Shown: positions 1 through 5,012 of the stretch, piece by piece
How positions within the stretch are numbered: position 1 is the first letter of the stretch
Layout of the letters: each line of letters begins with the position of its first letter
Notes under the pieces: model-generated
Told to the model about the DNA's origin: nothing
The model's input: only the letters and a program-made list of their open reading frames with translations
Databases searched by the model: none
Made by a program: the position numbers and the translations under genes
From: an uncultured Roseburia sp.
GTDB lineage: Bacteria > Bacillota > Clostridia > Lachnospirales > Lachnospiraceae
DNA: 16,269 nt
Direction of reading: 5' to 3'
NCBI GenBank assembly: GCA_910584215.1
Contig: CAJTYI010000071.1
Location: 1-16,269 of the forward strand

Positions 1-162
1 GTATCATAGCTGGATGCCCCAAAAGCACGCGCTAAGTACCTCGGTATTTGTGATATTGAAGAAAAAAGCAGAAACTGCGGCACCAAAGAGACGATGAATG
101 CCGCTTTCACTCATAGAAAAAGTTACTTATTTTGATAGAATAAATATGCATCCACTATTCGT
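1..162. other. Leading stretch without a supportable gene
   Basis: No reading frame here has a convincing ribosome binding site or recognisable protein. A minus-strand frame from 114 to 4 could encode 36 residues, but it has no Shine-Dalgarno sequence. The plus strand has an open frame without a start. The stretch could be the 3' remnant of something beyond the window edge. I cannot identify it. Confidence 0.4.
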
Positions 163-226
163 AGTTATTCATCCAAATAACTTGATTAATAACCTATAGG
201 TTATTCGCCCGGTTGAACAATAACCT
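163..226. promoter_or_regulatory. Array of five AATAAC(C/T) half-sites, probable operator
   Basis: Five copies of the heptamer AATAAC(C/T) lie in 63 bp just upstream of a strong promoter. They are at 163-169 (minus), 176-182 (plus), 188-194 (plus), 199-205 (minus) and 219-225 (plus). The third and fourth form a perfect 18-bp palindrome at 188-205, AATAACCTATAGGTTATT. The first pair forms an inverted repeat with a 6-nt spacer. The last copy ends 5 bp before the -35 box at 230. This is seen directly. That a dimeric regulator binds here is inference. Confidence 0.5.
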
Positions 227-229
227 GAC

Positions 230-258
230 TTTACATTCATGTGAACTTCATGTAAAAT
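230..258 (+). promoter_or_regulatory. Sigma-A promoter for the 345-632 gene
   Basis: TTTACA (230-235) and TAAAAT (253-258) are separated by exactly 17 bp, with 5/6 matches to each consensus box. The predicted transcription start is near 265. The spacer and -10 box contain an imperfect 11-bp tandem repeat, TTCATGTGAAC at 236-246 and TTCATGTAAAA at 247-257. The next supported start codon downstream is at 345. Confidence 0.7.
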
Positions 259-267
259 TACTTTTGT

Positions 268-292
268 CCTGTCATGACAGGGCATGACAGGG
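268..292. repeat. Palindrome plus CATGACAGGG tandem repeat at the transcription start
   Basis: A perfect 14-bp palindrome, CCTGTCATGACAGG, occupies 268-281. It overlaps two head-to-tail copies of CATGACAGGG (273-282 and 283-292), followed by a further CATG. The block begins about 3 bp after the predicted transcription start, so it could be an operator. It would also be present in the leader RNA. Confidence 0.5.
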
Positions 293-344
293 CATGGAGT
301 GGAAGATATCGGGAGGATTCCAAGCATATTTTGGGAGGTTTGCA

Positions 345-632
345 ATGATCGCGAGCGAAGATCTTTTAAGTCTAAATTTCTATAAAAAAGAGCAGTTTAC
401 GGGCAGCTACCGCGGTATGCGCTACTGTATCAAAAAAGTGAAGGAAGAGGAGACAGATTTGTTTCGTGTCACGTTCTGGCCTGGTCCCTACTGCTTTGAT
501 GCCGCGGACGAATCCACAAAAACTTCCGCCGTCTTTGCGTTTACGGAGGAGGGGAAACAGCAGGCAGCCGACTATCTGAACGAACAATGGCAGCAAAAAA
601 AAGATTTATTTTCACAGTGTGCCTATTACTGA
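345..632 (+). CDS. Conserved hypothetical protein, 95 aa
   Basis: I do not recognise a named family. The protein has no signal peptide or membrane segment. It has a mixed, rather aromatic composition (RVTFWPGPYCFD near the middle) and a C-terminal charged stretch, FTEEGKQQAADYLNEQW, that is probably helical. It resembles short uncharacterised proteins I associate with Lachnospiraceae. The start at 345 is chosen because GGGAGG lies at 333-338, six bases before the ATG. An in-frame ATG at 294 would add 17 residues but lacks a site at the right distance. The gene follows the structured promoter at 230-258. The next gene has its own promoter, so this may be monocistronic or partly read through. 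Confidence 0.75.
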   Translation: MIASEDLLSLNFYKKEQFTGSYRGMRYCIKKVKEEETDLFRVTFWPGPYCFDAADESTKTSAVFAFTEEGKQQAADYLNEQWQQKKDLFSQCAYY

Positions 633-665
633 TAGACGCAGGAAATGACAGCTGCAAAACATATA

Positions 666-694
666 TTGACGATGCCTGTCATCTTCCCTATAAT
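666..694 (+). promoter_or_regulatory. Sigma-A promoter for the cytidylate-kinase-like gene
   Basis: TTGACG (666-671), a 17-bp spacer and TATAAT (689-694) make a near-perfect sigma-A promoter 34 bp ahead of the 728 start codon. ATGACAG (645-651) and its inverse CTGTCAT (676-682) flank and overlap it. This is the same heptamer that is repeated at 268-292. Confidence 0.8.
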
Positions 695-727
695 AGAATT
701 AGCACATCATAAAGGAGGGCTACATTT

Positions 728-1327
728 ATGACAGACAAACAATTTATAATCTCAATCGGACGTGAATTTGCCAGCGGAGGACACGAGATCGCGGCAGAGC
801 TGGCCAAACGTTTTTCGCTCCCCCTCTATGATTACAATATTATCAGTGAGATTGCAGGCGAAAATCATTCCGATCCCAAGACACTTGAGCGCTATGACGA
901 GGTGCCCAGAAAGCGCGCCATCACCAAGACCGTGCGCGGCCACAGCAGTTCTATGGCAGAAAACGTCGCGCAGATTCAGTTTGATTATCTGAAAAATAAG
1001 GCGGCATCTGGAGAATCATTCGTGGTGGTAGGACGCTGTTCCGAGGAGATCCTCAAAGAATACGACGGGTTGATCCCGATCTTCATTCTCGCGGATATGG
1101 ATGTCAAAATCAAGCGCATCGCAGAGTACACCGGCATGACAGAGGCGGAGGCCGAATCCTTTATCAAAAAGCATGGCCGGAAGAGAACGGCGTACCACAA
1201 CTACTTCTGCAAATTAAAATGGGCCGATTCCAGAAATTACGACATCTGTATCAACAGCAGCCGTCTGGGTATCACGGGCACCACAGACTTTTTAGAAAAT
1301 TATATCAAAACCCGGATTGGCCGGTAG
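728..1327 (+). CDS. Cytidylate kinase-like family protein
   Basis: This 199-residue protein belongs to the cytidylate kinase-like P-loop family (Cytidylate_kin2 type). It opens with IISIGREFASGGHEIA (residues 7-22), the family's variant of the nucleotide-binding loop, in place of the GxxGxGKS/T of true CMP kinase. The adjacent LPLYDYNIISEIA (31-43) and the C-terminal part rich in Arg and Lys (GRKRTAYHNYF, then NYDICINSS) are typical of the group. By homology it should phosphorylate a nucleotide or similar small substrate in the cytosol, but the substrate of this family is not established. The start follows AAAGGAGGG (711-719) by 8 bases. It is not expected to replace the housekeeping cmk gene. 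Confidence 0.85.
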   Translation: MTDKQFIISIGREFASGGHEIAAELAKRFSLPLYDYNIISEIAGENHSDPKTLERYDEVPRKRAITKTVRGHSSSMAENVAQIQFDYLKNKAASGESFVVVGRCSEEILKEYDGLIPIFILADMDVKIKRIAEYTGMTEAEAESFIKKHGRKRTAYHNYFCKLKWADSRNYDICINSSRLGITGTTDFLENYIKTRIGR

Positions 1328-1401
1328 GCGGCAGTACCCTCTTCTATTTCTCTAGCAGCACATAAGTTATTATATCATAGTACTTCATAGGTTTTACCAT
1401 T

Positions 1402-1427
1402 TCACAGCGATACCATTTTTGCTGTGA
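1402..1427. other. Hairpin after the cytidylate-kinase-like gene
   Basis: TCACAGC (1402-1408) and GCTGTGA (1421-1427) form a perfect 7-bp stem around a 12-nt loop. No run of T follows on the plus strand, so it is a weak candidate for terminating the plus-strand gene ending at 1327. It may be a transcript-stabilising stem. Apart from this hairpin, the larger one that follows it, and the tandem repeat, I see nothing else in 1328-1600. Confidence 0.35.
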
Positions 1428-1432
1428 TATAA

Positions 1433-1493
1433 AAATCCCGACAGTGCAGCAATATCTGTCTTGCGACAAATATTTGCCACACCGCCGGGATTT
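1433..1493 (-). terminator. Long hairpin, probable (bidirectional) terminator
   Basis: Arms at 1433-1460 and 1465-1493 pair almost completely, with a few G-U pairs and one bulged A, around a 4-nt loop. On the minus strand the loop reads GCAA, a GNRA tetraloop closed by C-G. The base of the stem is AAATCCCG/CGGGATTT. On the minus strand it is followed by TTTTTATAT, which suits termination of the SGNH hydrolase transcript. On the plus strand the tail is only TTTCTTG. It lies between convergent genes. The stem is far longer than a terminator needs. Confidence 0.6.
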
Positions 1494-1561
1494 CTTGTCC
1501 TCTCCCTGCTTGGCACACTCAAAAACTTCTTATCCTCTCCCTGCTTGGCGCACTCAAAACT
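1492..1561. repeat. 35-bp tandem duplication next to the long hairpin
   Basis: Two head-to-tail copies occupy 1492-1526 and 1527-1561. They share TCCTCTCCCTGCTTGGC followed by (A/G)CACTCAAAA and differ at only a few bases. They lie in the 3' untranslated region of the minus-strand SGNH gene. The first copy overlaps the hairpin arm by two bases, so hairpin and repeats may be one element. Confidence 0.75.
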
Positions 1562-1600
1562 GTAACCGCCTGCTGTTTGGCGTATGGAGATCTCTTGTGA

Positions 1601-2497
1601 TTAACTGTTTGCTCTGCTCAATCTTGTTACCAGCGCCTGTGCCGTCGCCTGGTAATTGTCGCCGGTTCCGGGTGCACTGTCGGTTCCGGTATAAAGACTG
1701 TTCAACATAAAACCAAAGATATCCCAGTTTGATTCTTCGTTATAATGAATCCCATCCGTCATCCAATATCCCTTATTCATCAAATAATCATGGCTGTTGA
1801 TATACTGAACGCCGCTCACGGTCTGCAGCCGCTGGTTAAAGGAGTCGATCGCTCCGTTGCTGTATTCCGGGTCGGCTTTTCCCATCGTCGGATTGACCGA
1901 CACCAGCTTTAGATTCATCGTGGTGGCCAAATCGTTGTATGTGCTGATATATTTATCTACGTTTTCCATATCGTTGACACCCAAGGCACTGATCACCACC
2001 CAGTTTTTAATCTCCGTGTGGTTCTTTTGAATCGCCTGTATCTGAGACAGACCATTCGTTACCATCCAGTCATAGCCGATTCCGGGACAGCAAACAACAA
2101 AAAAATTAGGTGTCCCTTCTATATTACAGTCCTCATTCATCAGATAGATTCTGGAATCTCCCATAAATATGTATCCCGTTTCATACAGATAGACCGGCTC
2201 CTGTTCTGCCTCGTAAAAACTGGCACCGGTGTAGGGCGAATACTTGACTGCGCCGTCTTCCTGGGCCATAGTCTCAGTCTCCTGTTCTCCCTGCAGCATC
2301 TGCGTCATATAACGATACCGTTCCTCCATTTTTTTTGCCAGAGCGCTCTCTTTGGCCTGTTCCACCCTGTCATACACCGAATCCATAATACCCGCGATCT
2401 TCTGCTGTCCCGCCTCATTTGTTTTAAGCAGCTGCAACCCCGTGATCACCAGCAAAAACACCACAGCGGTTATTGCCGCCCGTTTTATCAACCCCAT
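1601..2497 (-). CDS. Membrane-anchored SGNH/GDSL-like hydrolase
   Basis: This 298-residue protein starts with a basic N-terminus and one hydrophobic segment (about residues 6-24, AAITAVVFLLVITGLQLL). That is an uncleaved anchor or signal peptide, so the rest should lie outside the membrane. A charged, probably helical linker (30-80) leads to an SGNH fold: FMGDSR (112-117) carries the nucleophile Ser115, GVND (173-176) supplies the oxyanion-hole Asn, and DGIH (248-251) gives the Asp-His pair. Such enzymes are esterases, often acting on cell-wall or polysaccharide O-acetyl groups, but the substrate here is unknown. The start follows GGAG by 7 bases. The gene stands alone between a tRNA and a convergent gene. 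Confidence 0.85.
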   Translation of the reverse strand: MGLIKRAAITAVVFLLVITGLQLLKTNEAGQQKIAGIMDSVYDRVEQAKESALAKKMEERYRYMTQMLQGEQETETMAQEDGAVKYSPYTGASFYEAEQEPVYLYETGYIFMGDSRIYLMNEDCNIEGTPNFFVVCCPGIGYDWMVTNGLSQIQAIQKNHTEIKNWVVISALGVNDMENVDKYISTYNDLATTMNLKLVSVNPTMGKADPEYSNGAIDSFNQRLQTVSGVQYINSHDYLMNKGYWMTDGIHYNEESNWDIFGFMLNSLYTGTDSAPGTGDNYQATAQALVTRLSRANS

Positions 2498-2550
2498 ACT
2501 TGTTCTCCAACTCTTTTCCGATCATTCTCTGTTTATAAAGTAACAACTCT

Positions 2551-2672
2551 TCATGACTATTTTGTGAACATTCTGCACATTTTTTGTTACAATCACTATA
2601 ACAAAGAATCATGAAAAATTCATGACAGAAAAATGTACTCCTATCATTTGCGCTGCAAGAAATCTTTCATGA
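2551..2672. promoter_or_regulatory. Cluster of TCATGA palindromes upstream of the SGNH gene
   Basis: TCATGA occurs at 2551, 2609, 2620 and 2667 (first base). Two of these sit in a perfect inverted repeat, TCATGAA-AAA-TTCATGA (2609-2625). TCATGACAG at 2620-2628 repeats the motif seen at 272-280. The region also contains TTGTTA/TAACAA inverted copies (2584-2604). I found no well-spaced -35/-10 pair with good matches on the minus strand, so the promoter of the SGNH gene is not fixed. Confidence 0.35.
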
Positions 2673-2737
2673 AAACGTCAAAATGGCCGGAAATACTTGA
2701 TTTTCTAAGAAAATCTAATATTTACAGCCATAAAAAA

Positions 2738-2817
2738 TGCGGGCAACAGGACTTGAACCTGCACGGTCTCCCACTAGAACCTAAATCTAGCGCGTCTGCC
2801 AATTCCGCCATGCCCGC
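2738..2817 (-). tRNA. tRNA-Leu (anticodon UAG)
   Basis: The 80-nt molecule folds with a 7-bp acceptor stem (GCGGGCA/TGCCCGC, discriminator A) and a D arm containing GGCGGAATTGGCAGACGC. Its anticodon stem CTAGA/TCTAG closes the loop TTTAGGT, giving anticodon TAG. A long variable arm (TGGGAGACCGT) is diagnostic of a class II tRNA, and a T arm with TTCAAGT follows. It reads CUA codons. CCA is not encoded. Six T residues follow directly after the discriminator. Confidence 0.97.
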
Positions 2818-2818
2818 T

Positions 2819-2845
2819 AAAAAACACAGCCCGTCAAGGCCATGT
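2819..2845 (-). terminator. Intrinsic terminator of the 2884-3177 gene
   Basis: On the minus strand ACATGGCC (2845-2838) and GGCTGTGT (2831-2824) form an 8-bp stem, with two G-U pairs, around TTGACG. A run of six T (2824-2819) ends one base before the tRNA. The hairpin follows the stop of the 2884-3177 gene. It lies between the tRNA promoter's -10 box and the tRNA itself. Confidence 0.6.
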
Positions 2846-2848
2846 TTT

Positions 2849-2877
2849 ATTATATCTTTATGTATCAAAAATTGCAA
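2849..2877 (-). promoter_or_regulatory. Sigma-A promoter of tRNA-Leu
   Basis: On the minus strand TTGCAA (2877-2872) is followed after exactly 17 bp by a perfect TATAAT (2854-2849). Transcription should start around 2843, 26 bases before the tRNA. That start lies inside the left arm of the terminator hairpin at 2819-2845. Confidence 0.75.
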
Positions 2878-2883
2878 GTGTTT

Positions 2884-3177
2884 TTAATCATCCAGTTTCA
2901 AATAGCGCTTCCAGATTTTGTTCTCCCCGCAGACATGCTTCGTACCGTCTTCTTCCTTGATGATATAATCGTTTTCACCGATAAAAATGCGTCCTCTTTT
3001 TCCCATGATATAAGGACAGACAATCGTGCCATCCTCCCGCTCGACCTTTACCAGAAAATCCGTCACAATCCACGCTTTGGTGACAACATCAAACCACGGC
3101 TCAAAGCCATCCTCCATACCTTTGCCGATCTCATATTTTTCCACATCGGCAATCAACTCGACTCTCTTACATTTCAT
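2884..3177 (-). CDS. Small conserved protein, possibly PGDYG-like fold
   Basis: This 97-residue soluble protein has no signal or membrane segment and no function I can name with confidence. The second half (GRIFIGENDYIIKEEDGTKH) resembles the 'G..IxxGDYI...dG' core of small PGDYG-type proteins. WIVTDFLVKVEREDGTIVC before it looks like a related beta module. This is a weak resemblance only. The start at 3177 follows AGGAGGG by six bases. The longer frame to 3225 lacks such a site. An extended -10 promoter lies at 3237-3245 and an intrinsic terminator follows the stop, so it is probably a single-gene transcript. Confidence 0.75.
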   Translation of the reverse strand: MKCKRVELIADVEKYEIGKGMEDGFEPWFDVVTKAWIVTDFLVKVEREDGTIVCPYIMGKRGRIFIGENDYIIKEEDGTKHVCGENKIWKRYLKLDD

Positions 3178-3236
3178 CGCACGCCCTCCTCTCTGCCAGT
3201 TACGATTCCCTTTGAAGCTCTCCAAAAGGTGACCTT

Positions 3237-3245
3237 ATTATAACA
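3237..3245 (-). promoter_or_regulatory. Extended -10 promoter for the 2884-3177 gene
   Basis: On the minus strand TGTTATAAT (3245-3237) fits the TGnTATAAT extended -10 form. There is no good -35 box at 17 bp (TACCAT). It lies about 60 bp before the start codon. Confidence 0.55.
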
Positions 3246-3272
3246 CATATTCACATGGAATGGTATATATTT

Positions 3273-3605
3273 TTACGGGACAGGAATGTTTACCACCCAC
3301 GGATGCGGTTCTTTCATGCCCCACGTGAGAAGTTCTTTCATCTGACCGTCATAGTCCCCGGCAGGCACATACTTTAACAGGATTGTTTTCAGATAAGACG
3401 CCCTGTCATCCCCGGCAGCCATCTCCTCCTTCTTCTCCGCTAGGAGCTGCCGCAATTCATCCGGCTTGATATCCGCCGGGATATCGAAACCGCAGAGCCC
3501 GGCAAGCAGGCCCGCCCCGTAATAGTATTCATATAAGCCGGTGATGGCCGACTTTTGCATATTGCATTTTATAATCACGCTCTGGCGTGCGATTGACGTT
3601 ACCAA
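3273..3605 (-). CDS. Uncharacterised protein, last gene of the spoVAA-spoVAB operon
   Basis: I do not recognise this 110-residue protein. It is acidic to neutral. It has a hydrophobic patch around residues 24-40 (YEYYYGAGLLAGLCGFD), followed by a Lys/Glu-rich helix (DELRQLLAEKKEEM) and a C-terminal WGMKEPHPWVVNIPVP. The likely start is TTG at 3605, preceded by GAGAGG at a workable distance. An internal Met at residue 16 is an alternative. It begins 15 bases after the spoVAB stop, so it should be expressed with spoVAA and spoVAB, which suggests but does not prove a role in the spore. No clear terminator follows. Confidence 0.65.
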   Translation of the reverse strand: MVTSIARQSVIIKCNMQKSAITGLYEYYYGAGLLAGLCGFDIPADIKPDELRQLLAEKKEEMAAGDDRASYLKTILLKYVPAGDYDGQMKELLTWGMKEPHPWVVNIPVP

Positions 3606-3620
3606 ATCCTCGCTTCCTCT

Positions 3621-4049
3621 CTATGACACATCAAAGCTGTTGATAAAATAATAGGCCGAACCGATCGCCTTACCCAGAGCCATACCGTACAACACCCACG
3701 CAAGGCCAATCTTAATCTTAAATCGGCGGAACATGATAGGAAACGTGTTGAGAATCTCCGCCAGCGCAACGGAGATGCAGCCCACAAAGATGCCTGCGGA
3801 AATGCCAAACAGCGCTAAAATCACGGAGCCGAACGGCAATGTAAACTGCAAAAACACGGAGTACAGATTGCCGACAATCCCTCCCAAGATAATGGCATTC
3901 TCAAACCACAGCATGTGATTGGCTCCATGACACTTCGCCGCCATGCGGGGCGTAATGCCAATCACCATCAAAAAAGCAAAGGTTCCGGCAGATACCGCGC
4001 TTCCAAACATCAGTCCCAACAGCGCCAGCAGAATATGACTACTTAACAT
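3621..4049 (-). CDS. spoVAB: Stage V sporulation protein AB
   Basis: This 142-residue integral membrane protein matches SpoVAB in length and pattern. It has about four hydrophobic segments: around residues 4-30 (ILLALLGLMFGSAVSAGTFAFLMVIG), 50-68, 72-98 (FGSVILALFGISAGIFVGCISVALAEI) and 115-137. The conserved stretch ITPRMAAKCHGANHMLWFENAIILG lies between the first two. SpoVA proteins act in the spore inner membrane and are needed for dipicolinic acid (DPA) uptake during sporulation and release on germination. The exact role of AB is not known. Its ATG overlaps the end of spoVAA by 11 bases, so translation is probably coupled. Confidence 0.9.
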   Translation of the reverse strand: MLSSHILLALLGLMFGSAVSAGTFAFLMVIGITPRMAAKCHGANHMLWFENAIILGGIVGNLYSVFLQFTLPFGSVILALFGISAGIFVGCISVALAEILNTFPIMFRRFKIKIGLAWVLYGMALGKAIGSAYYFINSFDVS

Positions 4050-4689
4050 CGATACTGTGCCCCTTTCTCCCCGCGTTTTCTATGAACGTAGTATCCACAT
4101 CCTGTTCATATTTGCGCATCTGCACTTGCAGTGGGGTTGGGTCCGGCGTAATCTTTTTCTTGCCGACATGGTTAAAAAATACGGTGATTCCGATGGCAAG
4201 TCCTATACTGTAGCAGATTTCAAGCTCCCCCACTCCGTCCGGGGCGCTTCCGAGCGCCTGCGTATAGAGTTTTTCAAACACATCCGTGATGCCGATATCG
4301 TTGTTAAACGCCATGATTGTAAATGCAGCGCCAAAAAATGTGATCACACAGAGCAGCGCCACAAGCGGATACTCCCACCAGTTGGTCTTTGCTTCATTGG
4401 GATCAAACTCCAACACAAAATCGCTCTCTCCCTCGTTGACAACCAAAACGGCAGGGTAGTCCTCATGAATCAACTCCACGATTTTTAAGACAGAAAATAC
4501 CACCTGCTGCTTTTTGGGCTTCTTATCGCCTATTCCGTCCGCAAAAGAGTAGATTCTCTTCTGTTTCAACTGACGGACGATGGAGGCATCACTGCTCTCC
4601 ATAGTCGCCACATCCTCCAGGGTCACATGCCGGTCTTTCGCCAGAACATTTTGCGGTATCTTTATATAGACAATTTCCTGCTGTCCCAT
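4039..4689 (-). CDS. spoVAA: Stage V sporulation protein AA
   Basis: The 216-residue protein has a soluble N-terminal domain (YIKIPQNVLAKDRHVTLEDV at residues 8-27, to about 100) and two C-terminal membrane segments (about 107-128 and 156-174). This is the SpoVAA architecture, and the length is close to the roughly 206 residues of the Bacillus protein. The start at 4689 is chosen because family members begin just before the VYIKI strand. GAAGGG lies close upstream. A longer open frame extends to 4839 but reads through the preceding small gene in another frame. An ATG at 4704 is also possible. The gene overlaps its upstream neighbour by 28 bases and spoVAB by 11. SpoVAA contributes to DPA movement across the spore inner membrane. 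Confidence 0.88.
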   Translation of the reverse strand: MGQQEIVYIKIPQNVLAKDRHVTLEDVATMESSDASIVRQLKQKRIYSFADGIGDKKPKKQQVVFSVLKIVELIHEDYPAVLVVNEGESDFVLEFDPNEAKTNWWEYPLVALLCVITFFGAAFTIMAFNNDIGITDVFEKLYTQALGSAPDGVGELEICYSIGLAIGITVFFNHVGKKKITPDPTPLQVQMRKYEQDVDTTFIENAGRKGHSIDVK

Positions 4690-4862
4690 ATGCCCTTCAC
4701 ACATCCCTTCTGTCTGTTTATGCCGTCCACACAGTGTTTTACCAGCGTAGCCTCCTCCGGTGTGCCTCCTGACTTTTGATATTTCATCCAAATGAAAATA
4801 CCCAGCACAACCATCAGAATGACAACGCCGATCAAACATGCGCGATATTTTTTCTCACTCAT
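4662..4862 (-). CDS. Small single-pass membrane protein, first gene of the spoVA operon
   Basis: I do not recognise this 66-residue protein. After a short basic N-terminus (MSEKKYRAC) it has one strong transmembrane segment (about residues 9-29, CLIGVVILMVVLGIFIWMKYQ). A small hydrophilic tail with two Cys (VKHC, KGCVKG) ends inside the beginning of spoVAA. The start at 4862 is preferred because AGAAAGGTAGG ends six bases before it. An in-frame ATG at 4868 is possible. It lies about 27 bp downstream of the predicted start of a sigma-G-like promoter and overlaps spoVAA by 28 bases. The position argues for a forespore protein translated with SpoVAA. The tail's overlap with spoVAA means its exact C-terminus deserves care. 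Confidence 0.55.
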   Translation of the reverse strand: MSEKKYRACLIGVVILMVVLGIFIWMKYQKSGGTPEEATLVKHCVDGINRQKGCVKGIWDSRKLSI

Positions 4863-4895
4863 ACCCATCCTACCTTTCTTGAAAATTGCTATTGG

Positions 4896-4925
4896 TAGTA
4901 TGAGGACAAAAGGGCTTTTCTATAC
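4896..4925 (-). promoter_or_regulatory. Sigma-G-type forespore promoter
   Basis: On the minus strand GTATA (4925-4921), an 18-bp spacer and CATACTA (4902-4896) match the Bacillus sigma-G consensus as I know it (GHATR, about 18 bp, CATnHTA) at every defined position. The predicted transcription start is near 4889. It lies ahead of spoVAA and spoVAB, whose Bacillus counterparts are sigma-G dependent. Confidence 0.7.
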
Positions 4926-4957
4926 GAAAAAGCATATGTTTTTCACAAATTGCTCCA

Positions 4958-5010
4958 AGTACAACGAATATTTATGAACTGACACCTTGAAATGAATGAT
5001 TCGTTGTACT
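4958..5010 (-). repeat. 12-bp perfect inverted repeat after relQ
   Basis: AGTACAACGAAT (4958-4969) and ATTCGTTGTACT (4999-5010) are perfect inverses separated by 29 bp, starting two bases after the relQ stop codon. No T run follows on the minus strand, so it is not a standard intrinsic terminator. It could be a 3' stabilising stem or a small mobile-element footprint. Confidence 0.6.
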
Positions 5011-5012
5011 AG

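Noticed and set aside
4..114. Minus-strand 36-residue frame at the window start
   Set aside because: No Shine-Dalgarno sequence, no recognised family, and short enough to occur by chance.
1433..1561. CRISPR-like or phage-like array
   Set aside because: Only two adjacent copies with no unique spacers between them, and no cas genes nearby.
1444..1710. Plus-strand 88-residue open frame
   Set aside because: It runs through the long hairpin and the 35-bp repeat and then antisense to the SGNH gene. It has no ribosome site and a composition dominated by the repeat.
2424..2612. Minus-strand 62-residue frame overlapping the SGNH start
   Set aside because: It is out of frame with the SGNH gene, has no good ribosome site, and more than a third of it (2424-2497) overlaps that clearly real gene.
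4057..4488. Plus-strand 143-residue frame
   Set aside because: Antisense to spoVAA, whose family pattern and operon context are clear.
4690..4839. Longer N-terminus for spoVAA
   Set aside because: The extra 50 residues are Cys/His-rich, unlike SpoVAA, and read through the small membrane gene in another frame.
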